From Apiospora phragmitis (lineage: Eukaryota > Ascomycota > Sordariomycetes > Amphisphaeriales > Apiosporaceae): DNA of 64,000 nucleotides. The notes beneath the pieces are model-generated. The model was given only the letters and a program-made list of their open reading frames with translations, ran no database searches and had not been told where the DNA came from. The stretch is from NCBI GenBank assembly GCA_038363925.1, contig JAQQWL010000004.1:2728001-2792000 (forward strand), given 5' to 3'. The stretch's first letter is position 1. The number at the start of each line of letters is the position of its first letter. Shown here one piece after another: positions 1 to 12,088 of the stretch. Position numbers and translations under genes: made by a program.

Positions 1-2550
1 CTCTTCAAGGCGACCGGATTCCCCTCTTGGGAAGGTCTCTTCTGGGAGAAAGCCAGCGGTTTCGAAGAATCCATGAAGTTCAAGAAGCTTACCAATGCCC
101 AAAGATCCGGTCTCAACCAGATTCCCAACCGTCGCTTCACGCTGTGGTGGTCACCTACAATCAACCGTGCCAATGTGTACGTTGGTTTCCAGGTGCAACT
201 GGATCTTACCGGCATCTTCTTGCATGGCAAGATTCCGACGCTCAAGATCTCCCTGATCCAGATCTTCCGTGCTCATTTGTGGCAGAAGATTCACGAGAGT
301 GTGGTAATGGATTTCTGCCAGGTGTTCGATCAAGAGCTTGAATCGCTTGGCATTGAGACGGTGCAGAAAGAAACCATCCATCCTCGAAAGTCGTACAAGA
401 TGAACAGTTCCTGCGCCGACATCCTGCTCTTTGCCAGCAACAAGTGGAATGTCACTAGACCCTTCCTTCTCTACGACACAAAGGATGTCATCGAGCCTAC
501 CACAACAAACAAGTTCTGGCTCGATATCCAGCTGCGATATGGTGATTACGACTCCCACGACATTGAAAGATACACTCGCGCGAAGTACCTCGATTACACC
601 AATGACAGCATGAGTATTTATCCTTCACCAACGGGTCTGATGATTGGTATCGATCTTGCCTACAACTTATACTCCGCCTACGGACAGTACTTCCCTGGTC
701 TGAAGATTCTTGTTCAGCAAGCGATGGGCAAGGTCATGAAGGCCAACCCGGCTCTATATGTCTTGCGCGAGCGTATTCGAAAGGGTCTTCAGCTCTATGC
801 TTCTGAGAGTAACCAGGAGTTCCTCAACTCGCAGAATTATTCGGAGCTGTTCAGCAACCAGACGAAGCTGTTCATTGACGACACCAATGTCTACCGAGTC
901 ACCATCCACAAGACCTTCGAAGGCAACTTGACCACCAAGCCCATCAACGGTGCCATTTTCATCTTCAACCCGCGAACAGGTCAGCTGTTCCTGAAGATCA
1001 TTCACACGAGCGTCTGGGCTGGCCAAAAGCGTCTTGGACAATTGGCCAAATGGAAGACGGCCGAGGAAGTGGCAGCACTCATCAGGTCCCTGCCTGTGGA
1101 GGAGCAGCCGAAGGAACTTATCGTCACCCGAAAAGGTTTGCTGGATCCCCTCGAAGTCCACTTGCTGGATTTCCCCAATATCTCCATTCGGGCCTCGGAG
1201 TTGCAACTCCCGTTCCAGGCCGCCATGAAGGTGGAAAAGCTTGGTGATATGATTCTGCGTGCGACCGAGCCGCAGATGGTGTTGTTCAACCTTTACGATG
1301 AGTGGCTCAAGAGCATCTCGTCCTACACAGCTTTCTCGCGTCTGGTCCTGATCTTGCGTGCTCTGCACGTCAACCCGGACAAGACCAAGCTCATTCTTCG
1401 TCCCGACAAGACGGTCATCACGCAAGAGCATCACATCTGGCCTAGTCTATCTGACGAGGACTGGATCAAGATCGAGACGCAGTTACGTGACCTGATTCTG
1501 CACGACTACGGAAAAAAGAACAACGTCAACGTCTCCAGTTTGACGACCAGTGAAGTGCGTGATATCATTCTCGGAATGGAGATTTCGGCACCTTCCATGC
1601 AGAGACAACAGGCTGCGGAGATTGAGAAGCAGCAGCAGCAAGAGCAGGCACAACTTACTGCGGTGACCACCAAGACGCAGAACAAGGATGGCGAAGAGAT
1701 CATCGTTACCACAACGTCGCAATTCGAGCAGCAGACATTTGCGTTCCAGACCGAGTGGCGCACCAGGGCGATTGCGACATCCAATCTTCGAACGCGATCC
1801 AACAACATCTATGTTTCTTCCGTGGACAACGACGTGGACGACATCACATACGTCATGCCCAACAACATCCTCAAGAAGTTCATCACCATTGCGGATCTCC
1901 GAGTCCAGGTTGCGGGCTATCTCTACGGTGTCTCAGCGCCTGACAATGACCAGGTGAAGGAGATTCGCTGCATCGTGCTGGTTCCTCAGATCGGCGGCTT
2001 GCGCAACGTGCAGCTGCCGGAGCAGCTCCCTTCGCACGAGTACCTGAAGTCGATGGAAGCCCTCGGCGTCATCCACACGGTTGCGGGCAACGAGCTGCCG
2101 TACATGTCGGCGGCGGACGTGACGGAGCACTCGCGGCTGTGCGACCGGCACAGCGCCCTTAAAATGGACGAGTCGATCACGGTGGACGTGTCGTTCACGC
2201 CCGGGTCGGTGTCGCTGTCGGCGTGGGGCCTGACGCCGGACGGGTTCAGCTGGGGCGTGGAGAACCGCGACCTCGGCAGCGACCAGCCCCAAGGGTTCTC
2301 GACGTCGATGGGGGTCAAGCGCAAGCTGCTGCTGAGCCCGCGGTACAAGGGCTTCTTCCTGGTGCCGGCGGACGCCAAGTGGAACTACAGTTTCATGGGC
2401 AACGCGTTCAGCAGCCAGGAGAAGAAGAAGTTCGAGGTCAAGCTCGACACGCCGCTCGGCTTCTACGCGGATATGCACCGGCCGCTGCACTTCCAGAACT
2501 TTGCCGAGTTGGAGGATGTCGGTGTGGACCGGGAGGATCAGTTTGCCTAA
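1..2550 (+). CDS. PRP8: Pre-mRNA-splicing factor 8 (Prp8), C-terminal part
   Basis: Core U5 snRNP scaffold of the spliceosome, nuclear. The frame is open from base 1 (partial 5' end) to a TAA at 2548-2550, giving 849 residues without an intron; full-length Prp8 is about 2,300-2,400 aa, so roughly the last third is present. The sequence is nearly identical to Prp8 of other eukaryotes: the endonuclease-like part (stretch [18 protein letters not shown] near residue 47), the RNase H-like domain (about 270-520, with [17 protein letters not shown]), then a Gln-rich linker (about 535-560) and the Jab1/MPN domain (about 610-849) that binds the Brr2 helicase. No intein lies in this part. GC content rises sharply from about base 1970, over the Jab1/MPN region, which is visible as a switch to G/C-ending codons. 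Identification is certain from sequence conservation. Confidence 0.98.
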   Translation, partial: LFKATGFPSWEGLFWEKASGFEESMKFKKLTNAQRSGLNQIPNRRFTLWWSPTINRANVYVGFQVQLDLTGIFLHGKIPTLKISLIQIFRAHLWQKIHESVVMDFCQVFDQELESLGIETVQKETIHPRKSYKMNSSCADILLFASNKWNVTRPFLLYDTKDVIEPTTTNKFWLDIQLRYGDYDSHDIERYTRAKYLDYTNDSMSIYPSPTGLMIGIDLAYNLYSAYGQYFPGLKILVQQAMGKVMKANPALYVLRERIRKGLQLYASESNQEFLNSQNYSELFSNQTKLFIDDTNVYRVTIHKTFEGNLTTKPINGAIFIFNPRTGQLFLKIIHTSVWAGQKRLGQLAKWKTAEEVAALIRSLPVEEQPKELIVTRKGLLDPLEVHLLDFPNISIRASELQLPFQAAMKVEKLGDMILRATEPQMVLFNLYDEWLKSISSYTAFSRLVLILRALHVNPDKTKLILRPDKTVITQEHHIWPSLSDEDWIKIETQLRDLILHDYGKKNNVNVSSLTTSEVRDIILGMEISAPSMQRQQAAEIEKQQQQEQAQLTAVTTKTQNKDGEEIIVTTTSQFEQQTFAFQTEWRTRAIATSNLRTRSNNIYVSSVDNDVDDITYVMPNNILKKFITIADLRVQVAGYLYGVSAPDNDQVKEIRCIVLVPQIGGLRNVQLPEQLPSHEYLKSMEALGVIHTVAGNELPYMSAADVTEHSRLCDRHSALKMDESITVDVSFTPGSVSLSAWGLTPDGFSWGVENRDLGSDQPQGFSTSMGVKRKLLLSPRYKGFFLVPADAKWNYSFMGNAFSSQEKKKFEVKLDTPLGFYADMHRPLHFQNFAELEDVGVDREDQFA

Positions 2551-2665
2551 GTCGGGAAGAAAGAAAGGGGAAGGGAGATAAGGAAAGGGCAGATGATATC
2601 AAATATATTAAAGTCGAGGCGTTATTCTTGGGAATGAAAGCTTTCCGTGTATTTTCAAATTTGTA

Positions 2666-2671
2666 AATAAA
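2666..2671 (+). terminator. Possible poly(A) signal of PRP8
   Basis: AATAAA lies 116 bases after the PRP8 stop in an AT-rich stretch, a plausible 3'-end signal. Fungal poly(A) signals are loose, so this is suggestive only. Confidence 0.35.
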
Positions 2672-2967
2672 GCATGCTTTGCTTGTATGATTGAAATAGT
2701 AATCGCGGGCAGCAAGTGGTTTTTTGTATTCGAACCTACGAAACGACAATATGATTTGATACATGGATTACATGTACCGAAACTGATAAGCATGGGAAAT
2801 GTGATGTGAGAATTGCACCTTCTGCAGTTGTAGTGGGCCTCAGCTGGGCTACAGCTCTTTGGAGGGGCAGTAAACATTCGACAATCTTACCTACCCGATA
2901 GAAATGCACTTCATCGGCCCTTCTACTTGTCCGGGCCCATTGGCAGTGGCCTGCTTCAGAATATAAT

Positions 2968-4582
2968 ATGTCCACGCACACAAGGCTCTTCTTGCCTCTA
3001 CGGAGGATCAGCCATAGTTTCCAAAGATCCCATGTTACTCGAATGACGCGTTGCATAACCATGTCGTCCCGTGATGCCCAGCAAGCCGATTGGCTAAGAG
3101 CTATGCTCGAGGACAAGAACACTAGCGAGTCGCCTGCCGCCCCTCTGTACGCCTGGACTGCGGCCAACTTGGACCCTCATCAAGCTTCAGCAGCTATTGC
3201 CACCACCAGATCACCTGCTGACGATGACTCAGATGATCCCGAGTGGAAACGACGCATCTTCATCCTCGGGGTCGGCAACCTGGGCCGCCTCTTCGCCACC
3301 AGTCTCGCCAAGCTGCAACGTCCCGACTGCCCGCCGCCTCCCATCACCCTGGTCGTTCACCGCCGCGAGCTGCTGGAGCGGTGGCACGCGAACCCCGGGA
3401 TCGAGATCACGCGGGACGGGCGGGTCGAGCGGTCCTGCGTCGACGTCGACGTGGAATGGTGGACTGAGCAAAAGCCTGCTTCGGGTCCCTCACGCGAGCC
3501 TGGTGCAGGAGGACGCGGCGTCATCGCCAACCTCATCGTGGCGACCAAGGCCAAGGATGCGCTGCCCAGGCCGACAGGCTGCGGCGCTACCTGACGCCGC
3601 AGTCCACCGTCGCGTTCACGCAGAACGGCATGTGCCCCCTGTGGCCGCCGCGGGGCGCCGAGTACGGCGCACGTCGCTGGCCCCGCGGGGACGGGCCGAA
3701 CTGGATCGCGTGCATCACCACCCACGGCGTCATCTCGCTGGGCCCGTTCCGGAGCGTGCACGCGTCCCAGGCCTGGATCTCGGTCGGGCCGGTGCTGCTG
3801 AATGGTGGTGGCGGCCCACAGCAGCAGCAGCAACCAGGCGGCGGCGTGGAGAATTCTCCGGCTGCGTACCTGATCGATCAGCTGGCTCGGGCGCCGCACC
3901 TCGAGGGCAAGGCCGTGTCGAGGGGGGACTTGTGGATTCTGCAGCTGGAGAAGCTCCTGATCAACTCCGTCATCAACCCGCTTACGGCTATCCTGGATTG
4001 CAAGAACGGGTACCTCTTCACGGCTCGTGGCGACGATGATAACCTGGGTAGAGTCATCGACTCGCTCATCCGAGAAACCAGTAGCGTCTTCCAGGCACTT
4101 GTCTTGGATAAGAGCATCAGCGGTGAGATTCTGGAGGAACGCATTACAGATGAGAAGTATATGAAGGGTCTCCTCGAACGTTTCTCTTTTAAGGGTCTTC
4201 GCGCCATGCTCCTAGATGTTGGTAAGTGACTTTCAGGGTTCATTCTTACTGTCCTAGTGTCCAGGGAGAGTTTAGCATGCGGGCTCATTGTTGAGTCGCC
4301 TACGTCTCTTCCTAGGATATGGGACATATTCTTTAAAGAGCCCTGCTGACGCCGCGAGTCACATAGGCTCCAAGGTGGGGGGAGAACACCAGCTCCATGC
4401 TTCAGGATGTTCGTGCCGGCAGGAGTACAGAGATACGGGCCTTTAATGGCTGGCTAGTCGAGACTGCTGCTTTACTGGACCCAAAGTTGCGGCTTCCGAC
4501 GCACGAGAGGCTAATTTTCTTGGTCGAGGCTGGAATCAAGCTTAAGCATGATGAGACGGAGCGCCGTCTCCCATCACCATGA
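2968..4582 (+). CDS. Ketopantoate reductase-like protein (ApbA/PanE family)
   Basis: Probable NADPH-dependent 2-dehydropantoate 2-reductase-type enzyme (pantothenate route or a fungal paralogue). The model is two exons, 2968-4221 and 4367-4582, with a GTAAGT donor. Seen: Rossmann motif ILGVGNLGRLFA, the TQNGMC segment at about 3626, the EKLLINSVINPLTAI helix and the SMLQDVRAGRSTEI motif, all typical of the family, in the right order. Two frame breaks interrupt it: a base is missing near 3565-3570 (CCC run), and one G seems to be in excess in the GGGGGG run near 4376-4381. Both lie in homopolymers and are probably sequence errors. The first 31 residues are rich in Arg and lack acids, like a mitochondrial presequence; a second start at 3061 (MSSRDAQQ) would omit it. 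The exact substrate cannot be told from sequence alone. Confidence 0.85.
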
Positions 4583-7037
4583 TGAATTCGAGCATGTATG
4601 TAGGTATGTACTGGTGACCGAACTTCCATATTGGGCCCGAATACGGGCTTACAGGGTGCGATGCTTCTAACAACGTAACTACCGAACACAGTGCACTGAG
4701 AAAACGTCCGTCGGAAAGGTGGGCGGGCGGGCGTAGGAGGTGAGGGGACGGACTGTTGCGTGGCCAATGCTGTCATGTTTCCCAATATCAGAACAGTTAT
4801 TAACGGATGGTCAGCGAATTTTCTGTTAAGACAAGGTTTCCTCTCATATCACCCCGCCACCATTGGGTACGAGGGAATGGTTTCATCACGCACTGGAACA
4901 AACTGTCGACTCGCTGTTCGTCTCCCATTGTGCAATCAGAGGGGGAGACGGGCAGCCGGTAATCTATCTGATTCCATGCTTGCGACATTTTATGCAGATG
5001 ATGCGTAACAACTCAGAAGTGTATCTGCATGGCCGGCCAGAAGCAGGATATAACGCCCACTGGAGAGGACACGATCCACTGAGCAGCATGCTTTTTCGTT
5101 CGCAGGTTCTGTTGTCACCTGCAGTAGCCCAACGCACCAAACGGTCGAGCGACAGTGACGAGTCCACTTGGTGCTTTGGGGGGGGGGTTGCGTCTTGTCG
5201 CTGGCTGGGGCTGAGACTCGTACCTTGTGAATGGGCGAGCGAAGCTTGAAGAAAAAAAAACAGTGCAGTTGCGGAGCGGAGTCAGGGTTGCAAGCAGTGT
5301 CGCGGTCATGGTGGGCATTAACAGCCATCTTATTGACAGGAGTCGTAGGGAGCCGAGGGAGCGAGGATCGTAGCGAGTACCTAGCTTTTCTGGACACGTC
5401 TCACCTGCCACCACCACCACCTTTGCTACTCCGTACCTTTTTGCCTGCCCACCGCCAGCAACAGCGAGAAGCAGCAGCAAGCAGCAGCAGACGCGAGAGA
5501 GCGAATCGGTGCCACCCGCCTCAACTGGCCCAAAACGGCTGACTGGCTGCGAAGAAAATGGTGCGCATTCGGCGGGCTCGATGCGCTGCTACACTGCCCA
5601 ACGGGTAGATCGCGAGCCGAGGAAGCAGCACAGGCACGCATTCAGATTGAAGCCGAACGGCGGCTTCTCCACCATCGAATTGTCTTTATCAGACGCAAAA
5701 GGCCAGCCAGCCCTGGAACCCCAAGCCTTCTCTCTCCCCTGGCATACCTACATGCTGACCGACGACTTCCTGTTGGCGCAATGTATGTATGTATGTATGC
5801 CGACAACCCTAGGATTTTCGGGGGCAGCTCAACCCCGACGGGGTCAGGGCTCTCTCTTGTCGTGAAAGATTGGTCCGTTGCGTCACGAAAACGAATGGTG
5901 ATCATCCTCGACCCAAAATTGTGTTGTTGTATTTGCGGTCCAAGGAACCGAAAACGTCCGGGCGGCCACGTTGGGGGAATAAGCGAGCAGCACACCAGCC
6001 ACGCAAATGGAGGAAGACTCTACCGCACGACGATGATGATGAACCTTTTGAGAAAGCTTTTTGCGCGTAAACATGTGAAGGTCTGTATTTCGTATATGTG
6101 CAACACATATGATATATGTAGCAGTCGTTTCGTTTCAATGAGAAGCACCCCCCGCCCCCCGGCGACCCCCTTGGGCGCGCCTTGACGTGAGAGTAGAACA
6201 AACCTCCGATTGGCCGAACCGACTTTGGACTTTGGCTGGCCCTACAACTGGCAGCCCTTGGCACTCACTCGGTCACCTTGTCACTCTCTTCGAGAGACTG
6301 TGTTACCAATCAGAAATCCTGACGACAAGCGAGGTTGGGTTTGGGTCTGACGACTGCATTCAACAAGCATGCTTGAGGATGATGGTTGATGTTGAGCCGG
6401 CTTTGAACCGAAGGTCATCCATGCCATCCCATCCCAAGTCCTCGGTGCCGAGGCTCGTTCCTCTTGGATCGAATGATGCCCGCCGGCTTACAAGCCACGT
6501 TATGTTGTCCATATCAGGAAAGACATGTACAAAAACGAAACAATGTTGAACAACGCACCGCACCGCCGGCTGGGTCTCCGGGGGGCTCGCACAACAGCGG
6601 CCCACTTCCCCGCCTAAAGACTCGGGGTATTTCTAGTCGAGGCGATCGGCCAGCGGCAGGCACCTCTCTGTCCAAGCGCGTGCCGACTCGTCCTGGATAC
6701 AAATGCAGACAAATGCATACGGCCAACGCGTATGGATGCCAGATACAGCCACAACTACATACAGCGGTAGCCACTCTACATACCTGCAAGTAAGCAAAAG
6801 CTGCCACATTGCGCCATGTGTACATGCCGCATCCACCTGTACCGCGGAAAGTCTGATAGTGCGCGCATGGATGCCTTGCAGCGGCTGCTGGCGATGAGAC
6901 TTCCGCGTGGGCGCTGTGCTTCCTGGACGGGAAGAAGTGAATCTAGGACGATGCTGGATGCCCAATCAGGCGCCCCTGTCTGCTTCTCGACCTGACCTGG
7001 TTTCCGTGCAGTCGGTGGGCCTGGCCACTGTACATAT

Positions 7038-7053
7038 GTATGTAGCTACATAC
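7038..7053. repeat. 16-bp perfect palindrome
   Basis: GTATGTAGCTACATAC reads the same on both strands, inside a TATG/TAC-rich tract. It could be a dimeric protein site or only a by-product of the local simple repeats. Confidence 0.5.
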
Positions 7054-7704
7054 TGACAAGGTCGGTTGCGTGCAGACAGGGAAAATTCCCCTTTGGCGCT
7101 ATGCATGGCAAAGCAAGCAATTCCCCTATCGCTACCAGCAAAACAAGGGCTTCGCTTCCCTGTCTAACCTAGTAAGTGCCAGATACAGACAAGCGATACC
7201 CCTCACCGCGCAGTATCTCCGGCAGTTGACGACGATCCGACCAGTAAGTACTGCGAAGAGCATACTCTGTAGGGCATCTTCATCATACCATCTTTCAGGG
7301 CACGTTTGACGAAGCAAAGGATAGACTATTACTCTCATTTCTATTGCGTCCCAATATGAGACAGAGACACGTCAGCACCAGGCCCCAACCTCTCTACATC
7401 TCTCCCTCTAAGAAGGCGACGATGGATCGTTGTAATTTTGCAGAACGGGAAAAGAGGACATTACGATGACAGAATGAAGATAACTACAGTACCTACTTAC
7501 CTTACAACCCTCGCTTGCATGGCTGGGTATGGTACCCCGGTACAAATTTCGAGGCGAGCATGTGCTGGCGGGGGCCCTTGGGAGATCTCTCGACTAAGTT
7601 GGCCGGTAGCCCACATAACTTGCAGCCTTGGGTCGCATCTGTGGCTTGACTCTCTCTCCTCAAGTACTGACAACATCGGCGTGTATCCTGTACTGCATGC
7701 GCGC

Positions 7705-7735
7705 AACACACACAGACACACACACACACACACAC
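7705..7735. repeat. CA microsatellite
   Basis: Near-perfect CA dinucleotide repeat with one interruption (CAGACA). Confidence 0.9.
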
Positions 7736-9036
7736 TTCCTCAGGCCCATCCATGCCTGACCGCTTCTCTTTCCAGACTTTTTACAGCAAGCAAGCAAGCC
7801 AAAACACAAAACATGCCGCGCGCGCGCATCGTTTGTAAGTAAGCTAAGCACAGCAAAGCAAAGCAAAGCAAGCAAGCCACCGGCCGCCCGTTTTCTGTAT
7901 CGGCGTGTCTGTCTCTCTTACTTGCCCGCCCCGGAATGCCCGTTTCGGTTTCAGATGCGAAGACCACACACGCCTTCTGCTCGTGCGATTGGGTAGCGAC
8001 GGCTTTCTTTCGGGCCTCTCATCTCTCTTCCTTGGTCGGGGTTCTGTTCCTCTCGACCCCGTACGGCGTGTTGACAAGAACGGCCAATGCTGTCCTTGAC
8101 TTCTAAGCTCGCTCGCCAAAGTGTACATACATACGGAGTAGAGCAGTCAGCGACAGGCACGAGAGGGTCCATGTTGAAGTCGTCACGAATTGGACACAAA
8201 CCTGTTTCCGGTCGCCCACAAACCGGGGAAATTACAAGGTTAAACGGGAGGAGGGTCTTGCTTCTTTTCTGCTTTGATGAACCCAGCAGCACATCCTCCA
8301 CTTCGGCCGGCACATGCAATCCCATGGTGACATCTATGCTACGGCACCAAGTCGCGCTGTAATTTTCCAGGACCCGGGCAGCTACGAATCACAAGACGAG
8401 ATGAAGCCCGATGATGGATGTTTGTTTCCCCAATTTGACCGACGAGAAGAACCGTCCTTCCTTCGTTCACCTTGAGTCCCCGAATGGGCGAACTGACTGA
8501 CTTGACTGACTCAATGAAGACTAGGTAAGTACATAGGTCAGGGACCGCCGGTGGGGACCGCCCACGCGACCCGCCCGCTCGGCAGCTCTCTTGTGGCCGG
8601 CTCTGCCACGCCGCTGACTACGTTTATTAGACAGACTCTTTCCCAACGTTGGGTGCCGTAACGGGTAACAAATATCCGCACACATACGACGTACAAGTCT
8701 TGTCCTTGCAACCAGTCCGCTGTCACGCGGCAAATGGGATGCTACACGACTCGGTAATTGATTAACGGTGAGAGAACCCTGTCCGTCTAGTTTATTTTTT
8801 TTTAACCCCTTGTCCATGTTTTTACGGCTAGTCACCGGCTATGGGGAACTGCTCCGTCATGTATCTACTACAACACAACAAAACCCAACTCGGCCGCCGC
8901 CAGGTAGAGACGACTGTGCAACCCTCCCTGCGATAGACTGGAGCTGCTGCCCAAGGCTCGCCACAGGGGGGCCCTGGATACCGCAGCCACCGGGCCATTT
9001 TTGCAGTGGGCAATTGACAATCTATCCTGTCGAGAA

Positions 9037-9055
9037 AGAGAGAGAGAGAGAGAGA
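9037..9055. repeat. GA microsatellite
   Basis: Short perfect AG dinucleotide tract, about nine units. Confidence 0.85.
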
Positions 9056-9269
9056 ATAAATGGGCGGCGGCAGGGGGAGATAGATAGCAAATGCAGGGCC
9101 CTTTCGGAGCCGTGGCGAACAAGCGATCCAAGCTCTCCGCAGGAAGGGCAGGGGGGGGAAGAAAAGGATCTACATACCTCAGATCAGAGCAGAGATCCCC
9201 TACTACTTACCGGTTTCTATACAACAATGGGGTGCATAAGCAGCATCACATCACCCACCCACCCACGTT

Positions 9270-9277
9270 TCTCTCTC

Positions 9278-9311
<34 letters not shown>
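9270..9311. repeat. CT microsatellite
   Basis: CT dinucleotide tract of about 20 units with a single CTGT interruption. It creates long open frames of alternating Ser-Leu on the plus strand and Arg-Glu on the minus strand that should not be called genes. Confidence 0.9.
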
Positions 9312-10070
9312 GCCTTCCTTGGATCGCGGTGAGGCGTCACGCACGGCGTGTGAGGCGCAAATGCAGCAACAGGTATGGTAGGTCGGCTGTCGATGAAAAT
9401 GTTCAAATATAGACTTGGTCGACATCCATTCTACGCCACTGGGCCACACATGCCTCATCTCATGCTGCAATTGTACATAGGATCATCGCCGTTTCCTTTC
9501 TTTTTTTTTCTTACATGCGTCGGGCACTGTCGGGGACCTATCTATCTTCTCGACCTCGAAGAAACCCGATCTGGGAGATTTCTAAGGCGTGACATCGACC
9601 CAGTGAAATCGAAACGACATCCTCTAAGCGAAGTCGAGGCTGTAATCAAAAAAGAAAATATACCATATGGTTGTTCCAGAAATGGAAAAGGGAAAAGAGG
9701 GAAAAAGAACTAATCCCCCCTTCCCCCCTGCTCATTCCGTTGGGCAGGGGTATGTATACCCGCTTGCATCCCGTCCTGCCTGCTTCGAGAACATCTACCT
9801 ACAGATAAGGATACTACTAGAACTGTCTGTCTGTCGCTCGCCTGCCTGGCTGACGCGAAACTGTAATAAAAGATGTGTGCGTAAGTGTATGTGACAGACC
9901 ATCCTCCCGGTTCCTGGTGGTGGCCGGGCAGCCGTAATATTCGTAAAACCCACATACATACTCTGTACTCTGACACATCTTCACTCGGTCACACAAGATC
10001 TCTACTACATACATACCCGAGGGCGCAAAAGTCGGGTTGTAGGTTAGGCAGTAAGAATGGCGCGATCAAT

Positions 10071-10105
<35 letters not shown>
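10071..10105. repeat. TAG trinucleotide microsatellite
   Basis: Perfect GTA/TAG tract of about eleven units in non-coding DNA. Confidence 0.9.
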
Positions 10106-10106
<1 letters not shown>

Positions 10107-12088
10107 CTGTTACTTCTCCATCTCCAGTACGTCTGAAGGCGGGGAAACAAAGGGCCTCGGTCGGCAGTGGGACATGATGACAGCAGGTAGAAGAGAGAGA
10201 GTATGGCGAACGAAGCGAGAAAAACAGCCACTGAAGCTTTTTGGTTCAGATATAGGGCAGGTAATATATTAGGTTAGGTACTTTCACAGCAAGGAAGGCA
10301 TGACGAGAAAAGAAAGGAAAAGGCCACACACACCCCCTGTTTCAAGGAAGAACATCGGTAGTTGCTTTCAAGGTAAGCAACGAATCAGTCGTAGAACTAA
10401 GAACGGTCAGCAAGCATAAGCGGGGAAAGGAAGAAGGGGGAAAAGAAAAAGATGAAACGAAACAAGTCAACCTAAGGCTGCATTGCATGCAGGGAGGCTG
10501 GCTGGAAACTTGTGGCTGCCGTTGGGGGGTGGTGGTACATAGGGTGGGTGAGAGAGAGCATGGCATGATATTTCTGGGGCACCTTGACACACAGAGGCAC
10601 ACGGCACGGCACGGCATTAACACACCCCCAACCAACCTTGCTGAAACGAGGGTAAATCGATTCGCGAATAGCGAACTGACTGCTGTTGCTTTCTTGGCAG
10701 GTTTGGTTGGGGGTGGCATATTATTATTATGCCCAGTTGTCCAACAGTAGCTGTACCTGCGAAGGGATTAGTGATACTCTCGGTGAGCTTTGTGCCAATC
10801 ATCCTTCCCAATTCATGGGCATCACTTCCCCCTCGCAAGCTTCACTTGCTCGCGAGAGGCTTTCCCCCATCCTCTCTTCCACAACACCTTGGCTTGTTTC
10901 ATGGACGGCGACTGTGATGTGATTGATTACTCCATTATTTGAGTGATTGACTCTTTCTTGGCTTATGTTGTTAAAGAGCGGTTTTCAATGCAGTAGTAAG
11001 TAGTGGTGGTGGTGGTAGTAGTCATCACACATTACACGCCGCGCCTCCTCCGTTTTCTCCCCCCTCTGTCCCTCCCCCCCTTCAGCCCATTCAGTTGCAA
11101 ACAACGACGATAACAACAACAACAACAAAACGCTTGCGCTGAATCGATCCCGGGTATCTTTAAACAGTTCTGCCGTTTGAATTGCCTCTTCCACCGTCTA
11201 CCCATTTGAATATGTGTTGCCCTGTTTGCCCCTCATTGAATAAAATGCAGGTGGATGCGATGAAAATATGTATAGATGTAGGAGAATCCCCTCCGCTCCA
11301 GCCAATGCGTCGCTGCGTCACCCTCGTTCTCTGTAAAAAGTAAAGGAAAGAGGTATATAAATAGATATTGGGGGTATTATTGGACATTGATCGTGATATG
11401 AGTAAAAAGGGGTATGTTGTGGTTGGTGTCGTGTCATGGGTATGGTATGGTATGATGTATCTATAAGTATTACAGCGTGTGTGCGGTCAAAAAAAGATGG
11501 GTGCCAGGAGAGGGAAGATAAAAGGGAACAATCGTGAAGAGGACTTTTCAGTCCCACGTAATCTAATCGTCGTCAGGGTAAATAAAAAAAGGTGTCAAAG
11601 CATTGCAGAACCCCCCTTTTCGTAGGGTTCTCTTGGTATCTCTAATTCAAAAGACGAAGTCGCGCGCCGTCGCCCTCACAAACTTGTAGAATCCCCGCCC
11701 CCCTAACTGGAAACCCCCTGAAAACGTCGTCGTCGTTCGTCGTACAGCCCGAGAGCAGGATTGTAGAAGCATTTGGAAAGAACCAGCCTCGCCAAATACG
11801 CTTGTGTGGGCCGACAACGTTGGAGCATTTGGACTGTTGCGTCCACCAGATCTGCGCTCGGTCATCGTCGGAAGGAGGAAGAGGAGAGTAGGCGCATTCG
11901 AGTAGCCCACTGCTACTGCTGTCGTCGTCCCTCAGGTCTCGCTATCGATCATCACCGGAGCCCATGCGCCGACTGTAAGGCGCTGGGTCCCGGAGCTGGA
12001 TTCCCTGGGGCCGATGCTGCTGGAGCTGTTGTGGATAGATGGTGTCCCCGGACCCAGGGGCCGAAACCCCTGGCGGAGACGCTGATTG

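Larger units (their letters stand above)
4583..12088. other. Gene-poor stretch with microsatellites
   Basis: No recognisable protein, tRNA or rRNA gene was seen in 7.5 kb on either strand. Open frames are short (at most 214 codons) and the longest run through simple repeats. The stretch has many TAC/TATG-type short repeats, CT, CA and TAG microsatellites and purine/pyrimidine-rich tracts. It lies downstream of the Myb gene and downstream of the ketopantoate reductase-like gene, so it may hold long 3' UTRs or noncoding transcripts, but nothing in the sequence proves this. Confidence 0.6.

Noticed and set aside
1..2550. Prp8 intein
   Set aside because: The visible third of Prp8 is continuous with no inserted sequence; inteins further upstream cannot be judged.
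8768..9412. 214-codon plus-strand open frame
   Set aside because: Runs through GA and CT microsatellites, giving RERERE and SLSLSL; no coding-like character.
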